DNA of 64,000 nucleotides from CAYTBN01 sp964436045 (GTDB taxonomy: Bacteria; Myxococcota_A; UBA796; UBA9615; CAYRNR01), in the NCBI GenBank assembly GCA_964436045.1, contig CAYTBN010000009.1, forward strand, positions 1 to 64,000, given 5' to 3'. This document shows positions 26,278 to 36,600 of the stretch, one piece after another. A program made the translations under genes and the position numbers. Positions within the stretch are counted from its first letter, which is position 1, and each line of letters opens with the position of its first letter. The notes beneath the pieces were generated by a model, which searched no databases, was not told the origin of the DNA, and saw only the letters and a program-made list of their open reading frames with translations.

Positions 26278-27471
26278 ATGCGAGTACTGATCGCCGGTAT
26301 CGACGGCTATCTCGGCTGGGCCCTGGCCCTCTACCTGACCAACCGCGGCCACGACGTGGCGGGCATCGACGGCTACATGCGCCGGGACTGGGTGGCGGAG
26401 ATGGGTGGCGCCTCGGCGACCCCCATCCGCCGCATGACCGAGCGCCTGCAGGCCTTCAACGAGACCTTCCGCAAGCCGCTGATCTTCCGCCGCGGCGACA
26501 TCATGGACTACAACGTGGTCCGCTCGGTGTTCCGCTCGTTCAAGCCGGACACCATCGTGCACCTGGCCGAGATGCCGTCGGCCCCCTACTCGATGATCGA
26601 CGTCGACCACTGTGTGTACACCCAGACCAACAACATGGTCGGCACTCTCAACATCCTGCACGCGATGCGGGACGAGTGTCCCGACGCCCACCTGCTCAAG
26701 CTGGGCACCATGGGTGAGTACGGCACGCCCAACGTGGATATCCCCGAGGGCATGTTCGAGCTGGAGTTCCGCGGCCGCAAGCAGGAGGTCATGTTCCCGC
26801 GGACGCCGGGCTCGTGGTACCACCAGAGCAAGGTCCACGACACGGACAACGTCATCATGGCCTGCCGGCTGTGGGGCCTGCGGTCCACCGACATCATGCA
26901 GGGCGTGGTCTACGGCACCCGCATCGACGAGATGGGGGACGACCCGCGGCTGATCACCCGCTTCGACTACGACCAGAGCTTCGGCACTGCCATCAACCGC
27001 TTCTGCGCCCAGGCGGTGGTCGGCTACCCGATCACCCCGTATGGCAAGGGCAAGCAGCGCCGCGGCTTCCTGCCCCTGCGGGACTCGATGCAGTGCCTGA
27101 CCCTGGCCACCGAGAACCCGCCCGAGGCCGGCGAGTACCGGGTCTTCAACCAGTTCGAAGAGGTCTACAACGTCACCGACCTGGCCCAGAAGGTGGCCAA
27201 GGTGGCCAGCCAGATGGGCATGGACCCGACCATCCGCCGCATCGAGAACCCGCGGCAGGAGGATGAGGACAACTACTACAACCCGGACCACCAGAAGCTG
27301 CTGGACCTGGGCTACAAGCCGACCACCGACATGGAAGGCGAGCTGAAGATCCTGCTGAGTGACCTGGTGGCCAACCGGGACCGCATCGCGGCCCACGCCC
27401 ACACCCTGACCCCCGACGTGCGCTGGGACGGCTCCCGCAGGGAGTGCGTCTACCTGGACGACGACGAGTAG
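26278..27471 (+). CDS. sqdB: UDP-sulfoquinovose synthase (SQD1/SqdB/Agl3 family)
   Basis: 397 residues from ATG 26278 behind TGAGGA. It follows plant SQD1 closely: IAGIDGYLGWALALYL, VHLAEMPSAPYSMIDV, YTQTNNMVGTLNIL, LLKLGTMGEYGTPNVDIPEG, SWYHQSKVHDT, QGVVYG, RFCAQAVVGYPITPYGKG and EYRVFNQFEE. The catalytic Thr (GTMGEYG) and Tyr181-x-x-x-Lys185 (YHQSK) are present. The enzyme adds sulfite to a UDP-glucose-derived intermediate to give UDP-sulfoquinovose. In plants and many bacteria this feeds sulfolipid; in archaea it feeds glycoproteins. No SqdX/SqdD sulfolipid synthase is adjacent, and the setting is a polysaccharide locus, so I infer a sulfoquinovose-containing glycan. Confidence 0.92.
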   Translation: MRVLIAGIDGYLGWALALYLTNRGHDVAGIDGYMRRDWVAEMGGASATPIRRMTERLQAFNETFRKPLIFRRGDIMDYNVVRSVFRSFKPDTIVHLAEMPSAPYSMIDVDHCVYTQTNNMVGTLNILHAMRDECPDAHLLKLGTMGEYGTPNVDIPEGMFELEFRGRKQEVMFPRTPGSWYHQSKVHDTDNVIMACRLWGLRSTDIMQGVVYGTRIDEMGDDPRLITRFDYDQSFGTAINRFCAQAVVGYPITPYGKGKQRRGFLPLRDSMQCLTLATENPPEAGEYRVFNQFEEVYNVTDLAQKVAKVASQMGMDPTIRRIENPRQEDEDNYYNPDHQKLLDLGYKPTTDMEGELKILLSDLVANRDRIAAHAHTLTPDVRWDGSRRECVYLDDDE

Positions 27472-27474
27472 CGG

Positions 27475-28590
27475 TCAGCCGACCAGCTCGTCGATCAATC
27501 CCCGCACATCTCCCACCTCGCGCTCGATGGAGTGGCGCTCGCGCATGAACGCGTGGGCGGCCCGGCCCATGGCCAGCACCTCCGCTGGGGGCATGTCGAG
27601 CAGCCGCCGCATCCGGCCACGCAGCTCTTCCTCGCTGCGGACCACGAAGCCGCTGCGGCCGTCGTCGATGATCTCGGCGACGCCGCCCACGTCCCGGCCC
27701 ACCGACGGCACCCCCAGGTCGCCGGCCTCCATCATCGATCGCGGCGTGCCCTCGGTGTCCGAGTACAGCAGCAGCACGTCGATGTTCTCGAAGGCCGCCC
27801 GCGGATCCGGCGCCCAGCCGTGGAAGGTCACCCGGTCGTGGACGCCCAGGGAGCGGGCCTGGCTCTCCAGATCGTCCTGGCAGACCCCGCTGCCGTACAC
27901 GTGGAGTTCGGCCGGCGCCGAGGCGGAAGTCACCGCCGCGAAGGCCTCGACGATCCGGTCCACCCGTTTTTCGGCCGAGAGCCTGGCGACGACGCCGAAG
28001 CGAAGGGGCCGGTGGACCGCATCGCGGGTGCAGCGCTCGGAGCCCTCGATGCCGATGGGGATCACCCGGATCCGGGCGTCATCGATGCCAAAGGCCCGCA
28101 CCAGGTCTGCGTCGTGTCCATTGATGGTCACGATCCGGTCGGCCCTCCGCATGGCGAACCCCACCAGCGCCCGATAGCCTCCCACCAGCGCCGCGTGGCG
28201 CGCCGGCGGGACCGGATCACCGGCCAGGTGGACAACGTGGGGCACGGCCCGCCGGCCACCCAGCCCCTGAAGCAGCGCCGAGCTGCTCGCCAGCAGGTTG
28301 GCCCAGACGAACATGCTGACCACGGCGTCCGGGCGCCAGGCGCGCACCGCTCGGTGGACGCCGGCCAACCCCGGCAGCACGGTCACGCGGCCAGGCCGCC
28401 CCAGGCTCCGGCTCTCGAGCACCTCCGCCCCGGCCGCCTCCAGCAGCTCTCGCACCTTGCCGTCACCCGGGTTGCACAGCACGCCCAGCTGCGCGTGCTC
28501 CCCCAGATGATTCGCCCACAACCGCAGCCGGCGAATGCTGCCGCCCACCGCCGACAGCGGCGTGCAGATCACCAGGATCCGATGGCTCAT
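27475..28590 (-). CDS. Family 4 glycosyltransferase
   Basis: 371 residues from ATG 28590, whose ATGA overlaps the stop of the upstream polymerase-like gene. The N-terminal half has ICTPLSAVGGSIRRLRLWA; the donor half has GVVARLSAEKRVDRIVEAF, VTFHGWAPDPRAAFENIDVLLL and DTEGTPRSMMEAGDLGVPSVGRDVGGVAEII, the typical GT-B family 4 pattern. It is the last gene of the minus-strand operon with the two Wzy/WaaL-like genes and the sulfotransferase, so it probably builds the same glycan. Donor unknown. Confidence 0.92.
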   Translation of the reverse strand: MSHRILVICTPLSAVGGSIRRLRLWANHLGEHAQLGVLCNPGDGKVRELLEAAGAEVLESRSLGRPGRVTVLPGLAGVHRAVRAWRPDAVVSMFVWANLLASSSALLQGLGGRRAVPHVVHLAGDPVPPARHAALVGGYRALVGFAMRRADRIVTINGHDADLVRAFGIDDARIRVIPIGIEGSERCTRDAVHRPLRFGVVARLSAEKRVDRIVEAFAAVTSASAPAELHVYGSGVCQDDLESQARSLGVHDRVTFHGWAPDPRAAFENIDVLLLYSDTEGTPRSMMEAGDLGVPSVGRDVGGVAEIIDDGRSGFVVRSEEELRGRMRRLLDMPPAEVLAMGRAAHAFMRERHSIEREVGDVRGLIDELVG

Positions 28591-29987
28591 CGGCGCTCCG
28601 CGGAGACGGCCATCGACGGCGACCGCGACAACGTGAACACCGCGCAGATCAGCCCCAGGTAGACCCACAGCTGCTTCTCGCCTCCGGCGTAGAACATCAA
28701 CTCGACGAGCATCCCGGTGAAACCCGCGATCAAGCACAGCGAGCGGGCCTGGATCGCGGCCGCGCGGTGGCGGGTGAGCTGGTACATCATCTTGATGGTG
28801 AGGGCGAAGAGCGCGAGCAGCGGCAGCAAGCCGATCAGCCCCGCATCGACGGCGTTGACCAGGAAGAAGTTGTGGATGTACAGACCCATTTGCCCGATGC
28901 GGAAGATCTCCTCGTGGGGGATGCCGAGGACCGGATTGCGCAGGAAGACCTGGAAGCTCAACAGATCCAGATCGACGCGGGACTCGACCGTGATCGGCCG
29001 CAGCTCGTACGCGGCGGCGGCGAGTCCCTCGATCAGCCCCTGGAGCAACACGAACACCGCCAGCGCCAGCGGCACCAGGATCCCCATGATCGCAACCGGG
29101 TTCATCCGCCGTACGGTGCGTATCATCAGGTATGTGGCCACGACGACCACGGCCATCAGCCAGGTCGAACGCGAGGAGGTGACCACGACCGACCACAGCA
29201 GCAGCAGCAGCAGCGCTGTGTGGAAGCCAAACGAGGCCAGGCCACTCTGCCGACGGCGCAGGAAGTCGACAACGGGCTTGAGGACGAAGGGCAGGATGAA
29301 CGCCACGTTCACCCCGTAGCCACCGCGATTCTGGATGAACCCCGACGATGCGTTGACCGTCCCCAGCAGGGCCGCCCCCGGCGCCTCGCGCATGTTGAGG
29401 AACTCGCCGAAGGCCCCCCAGCGGCCCACGATGCCGTACGCGGACAACAGCGTGCCCGCCGCCAGCACCAGCGCCGCGATCTTGAGCAGTTCGATGGTCA
29501 TGTCCAGCTGCCGCTCGGTTCGCAGCAACGCCACCGTGGCGATGAAGGCGAAGGCGTACCCGGCCGTGGTGTACACCCAGGTCAGGGGTTCGGCGACTGC
29601 CAGCGAGGACACGAGCACCCCCGCCAGGAACAGCAACACCAGACCGATGCAATAAGCCACGTTCCGCGGCAGCCGCCCCAGCACCTCGGCAGCGTCGCGG
29701 CCGCGGAGCACCAGCTGCAGCCCGATCACCCCGATGGCGGCGACCAGCAGCAGGTCGTCGAACCCGGCGGTGACCGGGCCGATGGTCGGCTTGGGGTAGT
29801 GGACGAAGGCGAAAGGGTACAGCAGGTAGAACATGAACAGGAAGTGAACCGGGCGGGTGATCTGGGCCACCATCCAGACCACGGCCCCGACCCACAGCAC
29901 CAGGTCGCTGCCTACGACCGCCGACACGGCCCCCACCGCCCCCAGGAAGGCGAGCCCCAGCACGAAGCGCCATTCGCCCCTCAACAT
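28587..29987 (-). CDS. O-antigen polymerase/ligase-like membrane protein
   Basis: 466 residues from ATG 29987. About ten to twelve hydrophobic helices span the sequence, with a larger exported loop around residues 330-390 that contains VDLDLLSFQVFLRNPVLGIPHEEIF and IHNFFLVNAVDAGLIGLLP, the signature region of the Wzy_C/WaaL family. These proteins polymerise or ligate lipid-linked oligosaccharides at the periplasmic face. It overlaps the sulfotransferase gene by 7 bases and the glycosyltransferase gene by 4. A second member with a TPR tail is at 31020-33506. Confidence 0.85.
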   Translation of the reverse strand: MLRGEWRFVLGLAFLGAVGAVSAVVGSDLVLWVGAVVWMVAQITRPVHFLFMFYLLYPFAFVHYPKPTIGPVTAGFDDLLLVAAIGVIGLQLVLRGRDAAEVLGRLPRNVAYCIGLVLLFLAGVLVSSLAVAEPLTWVYTTAGYAFAFIATVALLRTERQLDMTIELLKIAALVLAAGTLLSAYGIVGRWGAFGEFLNMREAPGAALLGTVNASSGFIQNRGGYGVNVAFILPFVLKPVVDFLRRRQSGLASFGFHTALLLLLLWSVVVTSSRSTWLMAVVVVATYLMIRTVRRMNPVAIMGILVPLALAVFVLLQGLIEGLAAAAYELRPITVESRVDLDLLSFQVFLRNPVLGIPHEEIFRIGQMGLYIHNFFLVNAVDAGLIGLLPLLALFALTIKMMYQLTRHRAAAIQARSLCLIAGFTGMLVELMFYAGGEKQLWVYLGLICAVFTLSRSPSMAVSAERR

Positions 29988-30991
29988 CGGCGATCCCGCG
30001 AGCGAAGGTACTTGACGTACGCGGTGCGGGCCAGGAAGCGGGGGCGGCCCAGGTAGCCGATCCAGGACCGGGCACGCCGGCCGTGGGCCACCGCGAAGGC
30101 CCTGGCCAGCGCAGGATCGCGCAGGAGATCGAGTGGCCCGAGTGCGGGGATGTCGGAGTATCCCCGGTCGCGCAGCACATCCCCCGCGGCCAGCTCGAAG
30201 AGCCGCCGGTCGACCGGATCGAGTTCTGCCTTCCAGGCCTCGATGCGGCCAGCCTGGGGCCTGCTGCCGACCAGTGTGTGGATCCCTCGCTCGGCGCCGA
30301 CGATCCGGTCCTCGTAGCCCGGTCCATCCGCCGTGCGCTGCCCGTCCCGGGGCAGCCCGACGAACGTCCGGATATCCCCCAGCACGCGGGGTGGATCGAC
30401 GATCAGCTCCTCGTATCGCACCTCGAGCATCCGTACCGGATGGCGGGCAGAAAACGCGTCGACGTTGCCCAGCAGGTCGGTCCACAGCCGGGCTGCGGTC
30501 AGGGCATCGCGGACCATGGTCTCGCCGGGAGCGTACGGCCGTTCGGTCTTGGAGCGGGAGTTGAGCACGGCGCGGCCATCCCGCAGCACGTGGACAAAAC
30601 GCGCTCCGGGCAGCGCGGTGGCGATCTGGTGGACGTGGAACCCGTTGGCGCCGTCCTTGACCACCCACACGTCCGCCTCCGGGCGATCCAGCGAGAAGTA
30701 CATCTCCAGGACGGCCTCGACGAAGGCAACGATCGAAACCTCATCGCCGCCCAGGCGCGCGCGCAGTGCGTCCTCGTCGACCCGCAGGTGGTCCAGCCGA
30801 GCCGTCCCCCGCGCCCGCTGGAGCAGCTGATCCACCGTCCCGCCCTGCCCCAGGCCGCCTCCGCTCCGGGCCAGCGAGACCATCAGGTCGCTCTCGATGG
30901 AGACCCCGATATCGACGTACTCGTCCAGCAGCCGCGACAGCAGGGTCGAGCCCGAACGCGAGTCGTACAGCAGGAAGACGATCTGGCCCAT
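29981..30991 (-). CDS. PAPS-dependent sulfotransferase family protein
   Basis: 336 residues from ATG 30991. The PAPS 5'-phosphosulfate loop is YDSRSGSTLLSRLL near residues 9-22, and the 3'-phosphate motif is HVLRDGRAVLNSRSK near 145. An acidic dimer/substrate region RYEELIVDPPRVLGDI follows. The family transfers sulfate from PAPS to hydroxyl or amino groups, often on carbohydrates. Between two Wzy/WaaL-like genes, the likely target is the surface polysaccharide or its lipid-linked precursor. No PAPS-synthesis gene is in the window. Confidence 0.87.
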   Translation of the reverse strand: MGQIVFLLYDSRSGSTLLSRLLDEYVDIGVSIESDLMVSLARSGGGLGQGGTVDQLLQRARGTARLDHLRVDEDALRARLGGDEVSIVAFVEAVLEMYFSLDRPEADVWVVKDGANGFHVHQIATALPGARFVHVLRDGRAVLNSRSKTERPYAPGETMVRDALTAARLWTDLLGNVDAFSARHPVRMLEVRYEELIVDPPRVLGDIRTFVGLPRDGQRTADGPGYEDRIVGAERGIHTLVGSRPQAGRIEAWKAELDPVDRRLFELAAGDVLRDRGYSDIPALGPLDLLRDPALARAFAVAHGRRARSWIGYLGRPRFLARTAYVKYLRSRDRRC

Positions 30992-31019
30992 CGGTCTCTC
31001 TTCGGAACGGCGGCGCCCG

Positions 31020-33506
31020 CTACAGGTCCTGAATCCGACGCTCGAGCGCGCTGTCGTCGGGCAGCTCCACGCGGGCACGCTCGTACTCCCGCAGCGCCGC
31101 ATCGCGGTGGCCCAGATCCCGGTACACGTCGCCGAGCTTCACCCGGTTGCGGGCCATCTCCGGCTCCAGCCGCAGGGCACCCAGATAGGCGTCCCGGGCG
31201 CCCAGCAGATCGCCGTTGGCCCGCGCCAGGTCGCCCTCGGTGATCCGGATGCCCGAGCGCAGCCCCAGCGATTCCGCCGGTGCGTGGTCCCAGGCCAGCC
31301 GAAGCTGTCGCCGCGCTTCGCTGCCGTTGCCCGCGGTCACCTCGATCCGTCCCAGCTCCGCGAGCATCCAGGGGTTGTCCGGGTCCAGGGCGAGCCCAGT
31401 CTGCAGTGTCGACCGTGCGCCGTCCAGGTCCCCGCCAGCCTGCAGGCAGCGGGCGAGGGTGAGCCGCAGGGTCAGGTCGCCGGGGACGAGCGCCAGGCTC
31501 TGGCGCAGGGCCGGCTCGGCCCGGGCCGGTTCCCCGTCCGCGATCGCCACCTCGGCCACCGCCCGCAGCAGGGCCGGAGACGCCCCGGCGTCAACCTCCC
31601 GCCGCCGCGCAAGCTCGCGGGCCAGGGTCGAGCGGCGATCCTGCCGCAGCGCGAACACGACGAGCGCAGCGATCGCGTCCGGGTCGAAGCCCAGCGCGCG
31701 CTCGACCTCGTCCGGATCGGTGGTCAGCGTCAGCAACGGCCGGAACAGCACGTGGCGGCCATCGCCGTAGAGTTCGAGCGCCAGCCGCAGCTCGATCAGG
31801 GCCTGGTCGCGGTAGTCCAGCGCGCCCAGGATTCGCGAGGCGTACACGTGGGGGGACGGGTCGGCGGGGGCCAGGTACATGGCGCGGCTCAGCCAGCGCA
31901 GGCCCTCGTTGATCTCACCCCGGGCCTCGTGGGCGCCGGCCAGCGCGAGGGCGACGTCCGGCGACAGGGGGCGCCATCGCAGGTGTCCGCGGGACGCGGC
32001 GGCCAGGTCCGCCCCGACGGGCAGCTCCATCAGCCCGGCGCGGATCCGCCCGTGGCTGCCGTGGCCCAGCGCCCAGGGAGCGGCGAGCAGCCCCAGGGTG
32101 GCCAGCAACAGCAAGGTGAAGGAGCCGAGGCCACGCCCGCCGGGCCGGCCCGGCCGGGCGCCGGCCGTGCACAGGGCCAGCAGGCAGATCAACGGCAGGC
32201 CCACTCCGGCGAACTCGGGGCCGAAGTCGACAAATCCGTGGATGCCCACCGCCATCGTGGCCGACAGCGCCGCCCCCACCTCGGTGGAGTCCCGCCAGCG
32301 GGCGAGGGCCAGCAGCCAGGTGAGCGCCACGGCCAGCAACAACAGGCCCCCCACCGGCAGACCGAGCTCCACGAGGACCTGCAGCCACTCGTTCTCGACG
32401 AAGGAGCGCGAGCTGGCAAAACCTGGCTCCTGGACCTGGGGGTAGACGTCGCGGAAGGCGCCGCGGCCGATCCCCGTCCAGGGCAGCTCCTCGATCAGCT
32501 GGACCGTGGCGGGCCACGCCCGCACCTTGTTGCTGACCCGCTCGACACGGGTGAAAGGATCACCGAGGGCGGTGTCGTCCAGGCCGGCGCGGACCACTGG
32601 CAGGGCGATGACCACGGCCGTCGCCAGCACCAGCAGCGGTACGGTCAACACGAGGACGCGGGCGGCGCGCCAGCCGCGGGCGATCGCGAGGCTGACCAGG
32701 AATCCCACTCCCGCGGCGATCGCGACCCAGCTCGCCAGCGATCCGGTGGCGACGACCGCCACCAACATGGCCAGCCCCAGCCCCAGCCACAGCAGCCGGC
32801 GACGGTCGGGACCGAGCACGCCCAGTCCGAGGGCTGCCAGTCCTGTCAACTCGAAGAACTGGGCGGCGTGGTTGGGATTGACGAAGGGGGTCCGGAAGCC
32901 CCACAGGGTGCCGGCGGCCAGGCCGCTCTCGCTCTCGGGCCGGTAGAGCCACAGCACCGATCGGGCGCTGGTCAGGGTCTGCAGCAGGCTGACCACCAGC
33001 GCGGCCGCTCCGGCGGCGATCACGTACTGCACCACCCGCCGCTGCCCCCACTCGCGCCGCGCGATCTGGCGGACCAGCAGGAACGCCGCCACGGCTCCGG
33101 ACAGTTTCAACAGTTCCCAGCTGGTCGCCCCCGGCGCATGGGACAGCCGGGCGGTGACCAGGCCCTCGAGGGCCGACCAGTCCAGCAGATCCAGCTGGCG
33201 TGGCACGAGCCGCCCGGCGAGATTCTCGGGGAGGGGGAGGAGCGACAGGGCCTGCCAGACCAATACCAGGCCGAGGACGACCCCCAGCGGGCTGGCGGAT
33301 CCCGGTGGTTGGGTGCCGGCCGCCCGCGCGAACCAGGCGCCCGCGAGACAGAGAACCACCACGGCCAGCGTGCTGCTGACATGGACCGTTCCGCCGAGCA
33401 ACGGCGCGGCGACCAGCGCGGCCAGCAGCAGCAATTCCGTCAACGCCGCCGCGCGGACGTCCGGCGGTCCCTGGAAGGACGCTGCCTCTCGGAGCGACGT
33501 GGACAT
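31020..33506 (-). CDS. O-antigen ligase/polymerase-like protein with C-terminal TPR domain
   Basis: 828 residues from ATG 33506 with an AGGGGGC site. The first about 480 residues hold roughly twelve membrane helices. Wzy_C/WaaL features are GFRTPFVNPNHAAQFFELTG and the large loop ELPWTGIGRGAFRDVYPQVQ ... FVENEWLQVLVELGLPVGG, with the NPNHxA and hydrophobic turn typical of the family. Residues about 540-828 are tetratricopeptide-like repeats (ARGEINEGLRWLSRAMYL, LALDPDNPWMLAELGRIEV, LRLEPEMARNRVKLGDVYRD), probably periplasmic and used for partner binding. Such Wzy-TPR fusions occur in polymerases and in protein O-glycosyl ligases. First gene of the minus operon. Confidence 0.88.
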   Translation of the reverse strand: MSTSLREAASFQGPPDVRAAALTELLLLAALVAAPLLGGTVHVSSTLAVVVLCLAGAWFARAAGTQPPGSASPLGVVLGLVLVWQALSLLPLPENLAGRLVPRQLDLLDWSALEGLVTARLSHAPGATSWELLKLSGAVAAFLLVRQIARREWGQRRVVQYVIAAGAAALVVSLLQTLTSARSVLWLYRPESESGLAAGTLWGFRTPFVNPNHAAQFFELTGLAALGLGVLGPDRRRLLWLGLGLAMLVAVVATGSLASWVAIAAGVGFLVSLAIARGWRAARVLVLTVPLLVLATAVVIALPVVRAGLDDTALGDPFTRVERVSNKVRAWPATVQLIEELPWTGIGRGAFRDVYPQVQEPGFASSRSFVENEWLQVLVELGLPVGGLLLLAVALTWLLALARWRDSTEVGAALSATMAVGIHGFVDFGPEFAGVGLPLICLLALCTAGARPGRPGGRGLGSFTLLLLATLGLLAAPWALGHGSHGRIRAGLMELPVGADLAAASRGHLRWRPLSPDVALALAGAHEARGEINEGLRWLSRAMYLAPADPSPHVYASRILGALDYRDQALIELRLALELYGDGRHVLFRPLLTLTTDPDEVERALGFDPDAIAALVVFALRQDRRSTLARELARRREVDAGASPALLRAVAEVAIADGEPARAEPALRQSLALVPGDLTLRLTLARCLQAGGDLDGARSTLQTGLALDPDNPWMLAELGRIEVTAGNGSEARRQLRLAWDHAPAESLGLRSGIRITEGDLARANGDLLGARDAYLGALRLEPEMARNRVKLGDVYRDLGHRDAALREYERARVELPDDSALERRIQDL

Positions 33507-33682
33507 CCTGCCCCCTTGTCGAGCGGTCCTCGCCGCCGACGGTTCGCTCACCATGGCCCATCACCGACGGCGGCACAAGTTCACCGCAGCCTCCGGTACC
33601 CCAAACCCTTCGAAACTAGTTAGAACGTATGTTGACGCGCTCGGAGAACTGTTCTGTCGGATCACACCATCGGGGGTTGACG

Positions 33683-36600
33683 ATGCACGACATGCCAAAT
33701 CATCGATTCTGGATCACGGTCACGCTGGCGCTCGCGATCGCGTGGGGCGGGCCCGCCGCGGCGGGCGACTGGCCCTATTCCCAGCATGATATCGGCGGGA
33801 CATCTCGCACCGGGACGAGCGGCGCGATCAGCGGCGCCGAGCTCCCCGGACAGCTGCTCAGCATCGAGGTCGACGGCCTCGACCTGGGCGACGCCCTGCT
33901 CTACGAGGTCGGTGGGGACGGCATCCCCGACGTGGTCACCGCCCTGCGGGGCCGGGTGGCGGCGTACGCCGGCAGCGGCGCCGGCCTGCTGTGGTCGACC
34001 CCGTTGATCCAGGCCACCGACCTGGTGGGCATCTACGATCTCGATGGAGACGGGGTCGAGGACGAGCTGGTCGGCGCCTCGTCCGACATCGCCGGCGGCG
34101 TGTTCGTGGTCGATCATCTGACCGGCGGGCTGCTGTGGAACTACGGCCCCCTCGACCTGCGCTCCGGCGTGGACGCCCGCGAGGTGACCGCCGCCGACCT
34201 GAACGGAGACGGCGCCGTCGAGCTGATCTTCGCCGAGCAACTCTACGGCAACGAGTACCTGCACGTGGCCGACTTCTCGGCGGGGCTGGCCAACGCCGAG
34301 GTCATCGACACCGTGCTCCCGGGTGGCTACCTCAACTTCAACCGGTCGGTGGCCGGCGACTTCTTCGGCGTCGGCTACCCATCGGGATTGCTGGTCCAGC
34401 AATCCTCGAGCATGTCCCTGTTCGAGACCTGCTCCCCCGCTGACGCTGGCGCGGCCTGTACCCCCAGCGAAGGACTCTGTCTGTGCGATCGCGGCCTGTT
34501 CGCCGACGTCCACCCCTCGTTTTCCTGGGGACCGTTCTGGGCCCAGGACGTGGATGGCGATGGCGACGAGGAGGTGATCGAGTTCCAGGACAGTTCGCGC
34601 TATGGCTCGCAGATCCTGTTGCTCGATCCCGCCGAGGGCATCGCCTCCGGCGCGGCCCTGGCCGAGGATCTGGTGGTCTGGACCTACAACTACGGCTACT
34701 CCCAGCCCGAGACCTTCTTGCTGGTGATCGAGGAGGAGGCCCAGGATCTGGACGGCGACGGCGATCCGGACCTGGTGGTCACGATCTTCAACGACGTGGA
34801 TGGAGAGGTCGACTTCTACGGCGTGGCGGCCGAGGACGGCATCCACCACCCGGACGCCTTCGCCGTGGCCGTCTTCGACGCGGCCACCGGCGAGCTGGTC
34901 CAGTCGCTCCCCGACGCCGTCGCCTGGGGGGTGGACGACTTCGACGGAGACGGCGTTCCCGAGATCGTCACCTCCCCGACCACGGCCTGGACCTACGGCG
35001 ACGGCGTGTTCGCCTACACGGTGGAGTGTGCCCCGATCTGCACCCTGATGCCGGCCTGGGGCACGCCCGATCACAACCTGGTGCTCGACATCGACACCCT
35101 GGACGACGCCAACTTCCCGGATCCGTCGTTGATGCGGCTGGACAACGACCTGGACGGATTCCCCGAGCTGCTGGCCTACGACGGCCAGCATCTGGACATG
35201 CTCGACGTCGATCCAGGCGGCGACGTCAGCCTGCTCGCCTCGATCCTGCTCGACGACGACGAGGACGTCTTCCTCATGGACGACATCGGACACGCGCTGC
35301 TGTACTCGGGGGAGACCACCCGCATGATCGGCTACGACCTGGACGTGCTCGGACTGGACGTGGTGCCCCAGGGCCAGCGGACACCCGAGGTATTGGCGGT
35401 CCAGCTGGATCCGGCGGACGATCGAGCCGCGCTGGTGGTCGATGGCGCGGTCTACTGGACCGCCGCCAGCCCGGCCTCGCCGGCCGACGCCGACCTGCAG
35501 ATGTTGCCCCACGCGCTGCTGGCCGAGGACTTGACCGGCGACGGCTACCCGGAGCTGGTGAGCTTTGCCCAGCCCGACGAGATGCCCGACGGCCGACTCG
35601 CCGTCGAGACCTGGTCCTTCGACCCCACCGATCCCGATGGCGACGGCACACCCTTTGGTCTGTTGTGGGCCTTCGACGGCGCGGCCGTGGAGGCGCTGAG
35701 CGGGTTTGCCCTGCGGGATCCCCGGGGCCATCTGACCCGGCTGGCGGACGTGGACGGCGATGGAGACAGCGAGCTGCTGTTCGCCCTGTTCGCAGCGGCG
35801 ACCTTTGGCAATTCGATCCTGGCCCTGGACGGGGCCACGGGGGACTTCGCCCACCTGCTGGAGGTGGACTTCCTGGACGTCAACTGGCGGTTCGCCAACG
35901 ACGTGCCGGTCTGGGTCGACGATGTGGTCGACACAGCCGGGAACGAGGGCGCCGACGGCCGTGACGACCTGTTCATCTCCGACCACCGCAACGTGCACCT
36001 GCTGCCGGGTGGAGCCGACGTGCCCGTCGCCGCGTACACGACGTCGTCGAGCCAGTGGGATGGCGCCTATGGCGATCTGGACGGCGACGGCGAGGTGGAG
36101 CTGGTGACGCTCTACGGCTCGATCACGGCCGCCGACATCGTGGCAGCCGACATCTCGGCGACGCCCGCGGACCTCTGGGATGCCCCCCTCGACCTGGATG
36201 TGCTGGCCAACTACAGCCGCGAGTCACTCGCGCTGGTGATCAAGGACTCCGACCCTGGATTGGACGTGGTCTACGCCAGTGCCTCGGGGTCTGTGGAGAT
36301 CCGCGAGGGGGACAGCGGCGAGCTGGCCCCCGGGTACCCCCAGTACCTGTCCGAAGGCCAGATGCTGCAAGCCGAGGATCTGTATGCCGCCGCCGTCCTG
36401 GCCGTGGCGGTCTTCGACGTGGACGACGACGGATACGAGGAGCTGTTGCTCGGCGGAGGGGACGGGTTCCTCTACGCCATGAACGTGGACGAGGGCGAAG
36501 GTGTCGTGCCCTCCCTGGAGTGGACGTTCTCGCTGGGGACGCCCATCGAGGCGATCCGCATCGCCGACGTGGACGGCGATGGCCTGGACGAGGTGATCAT

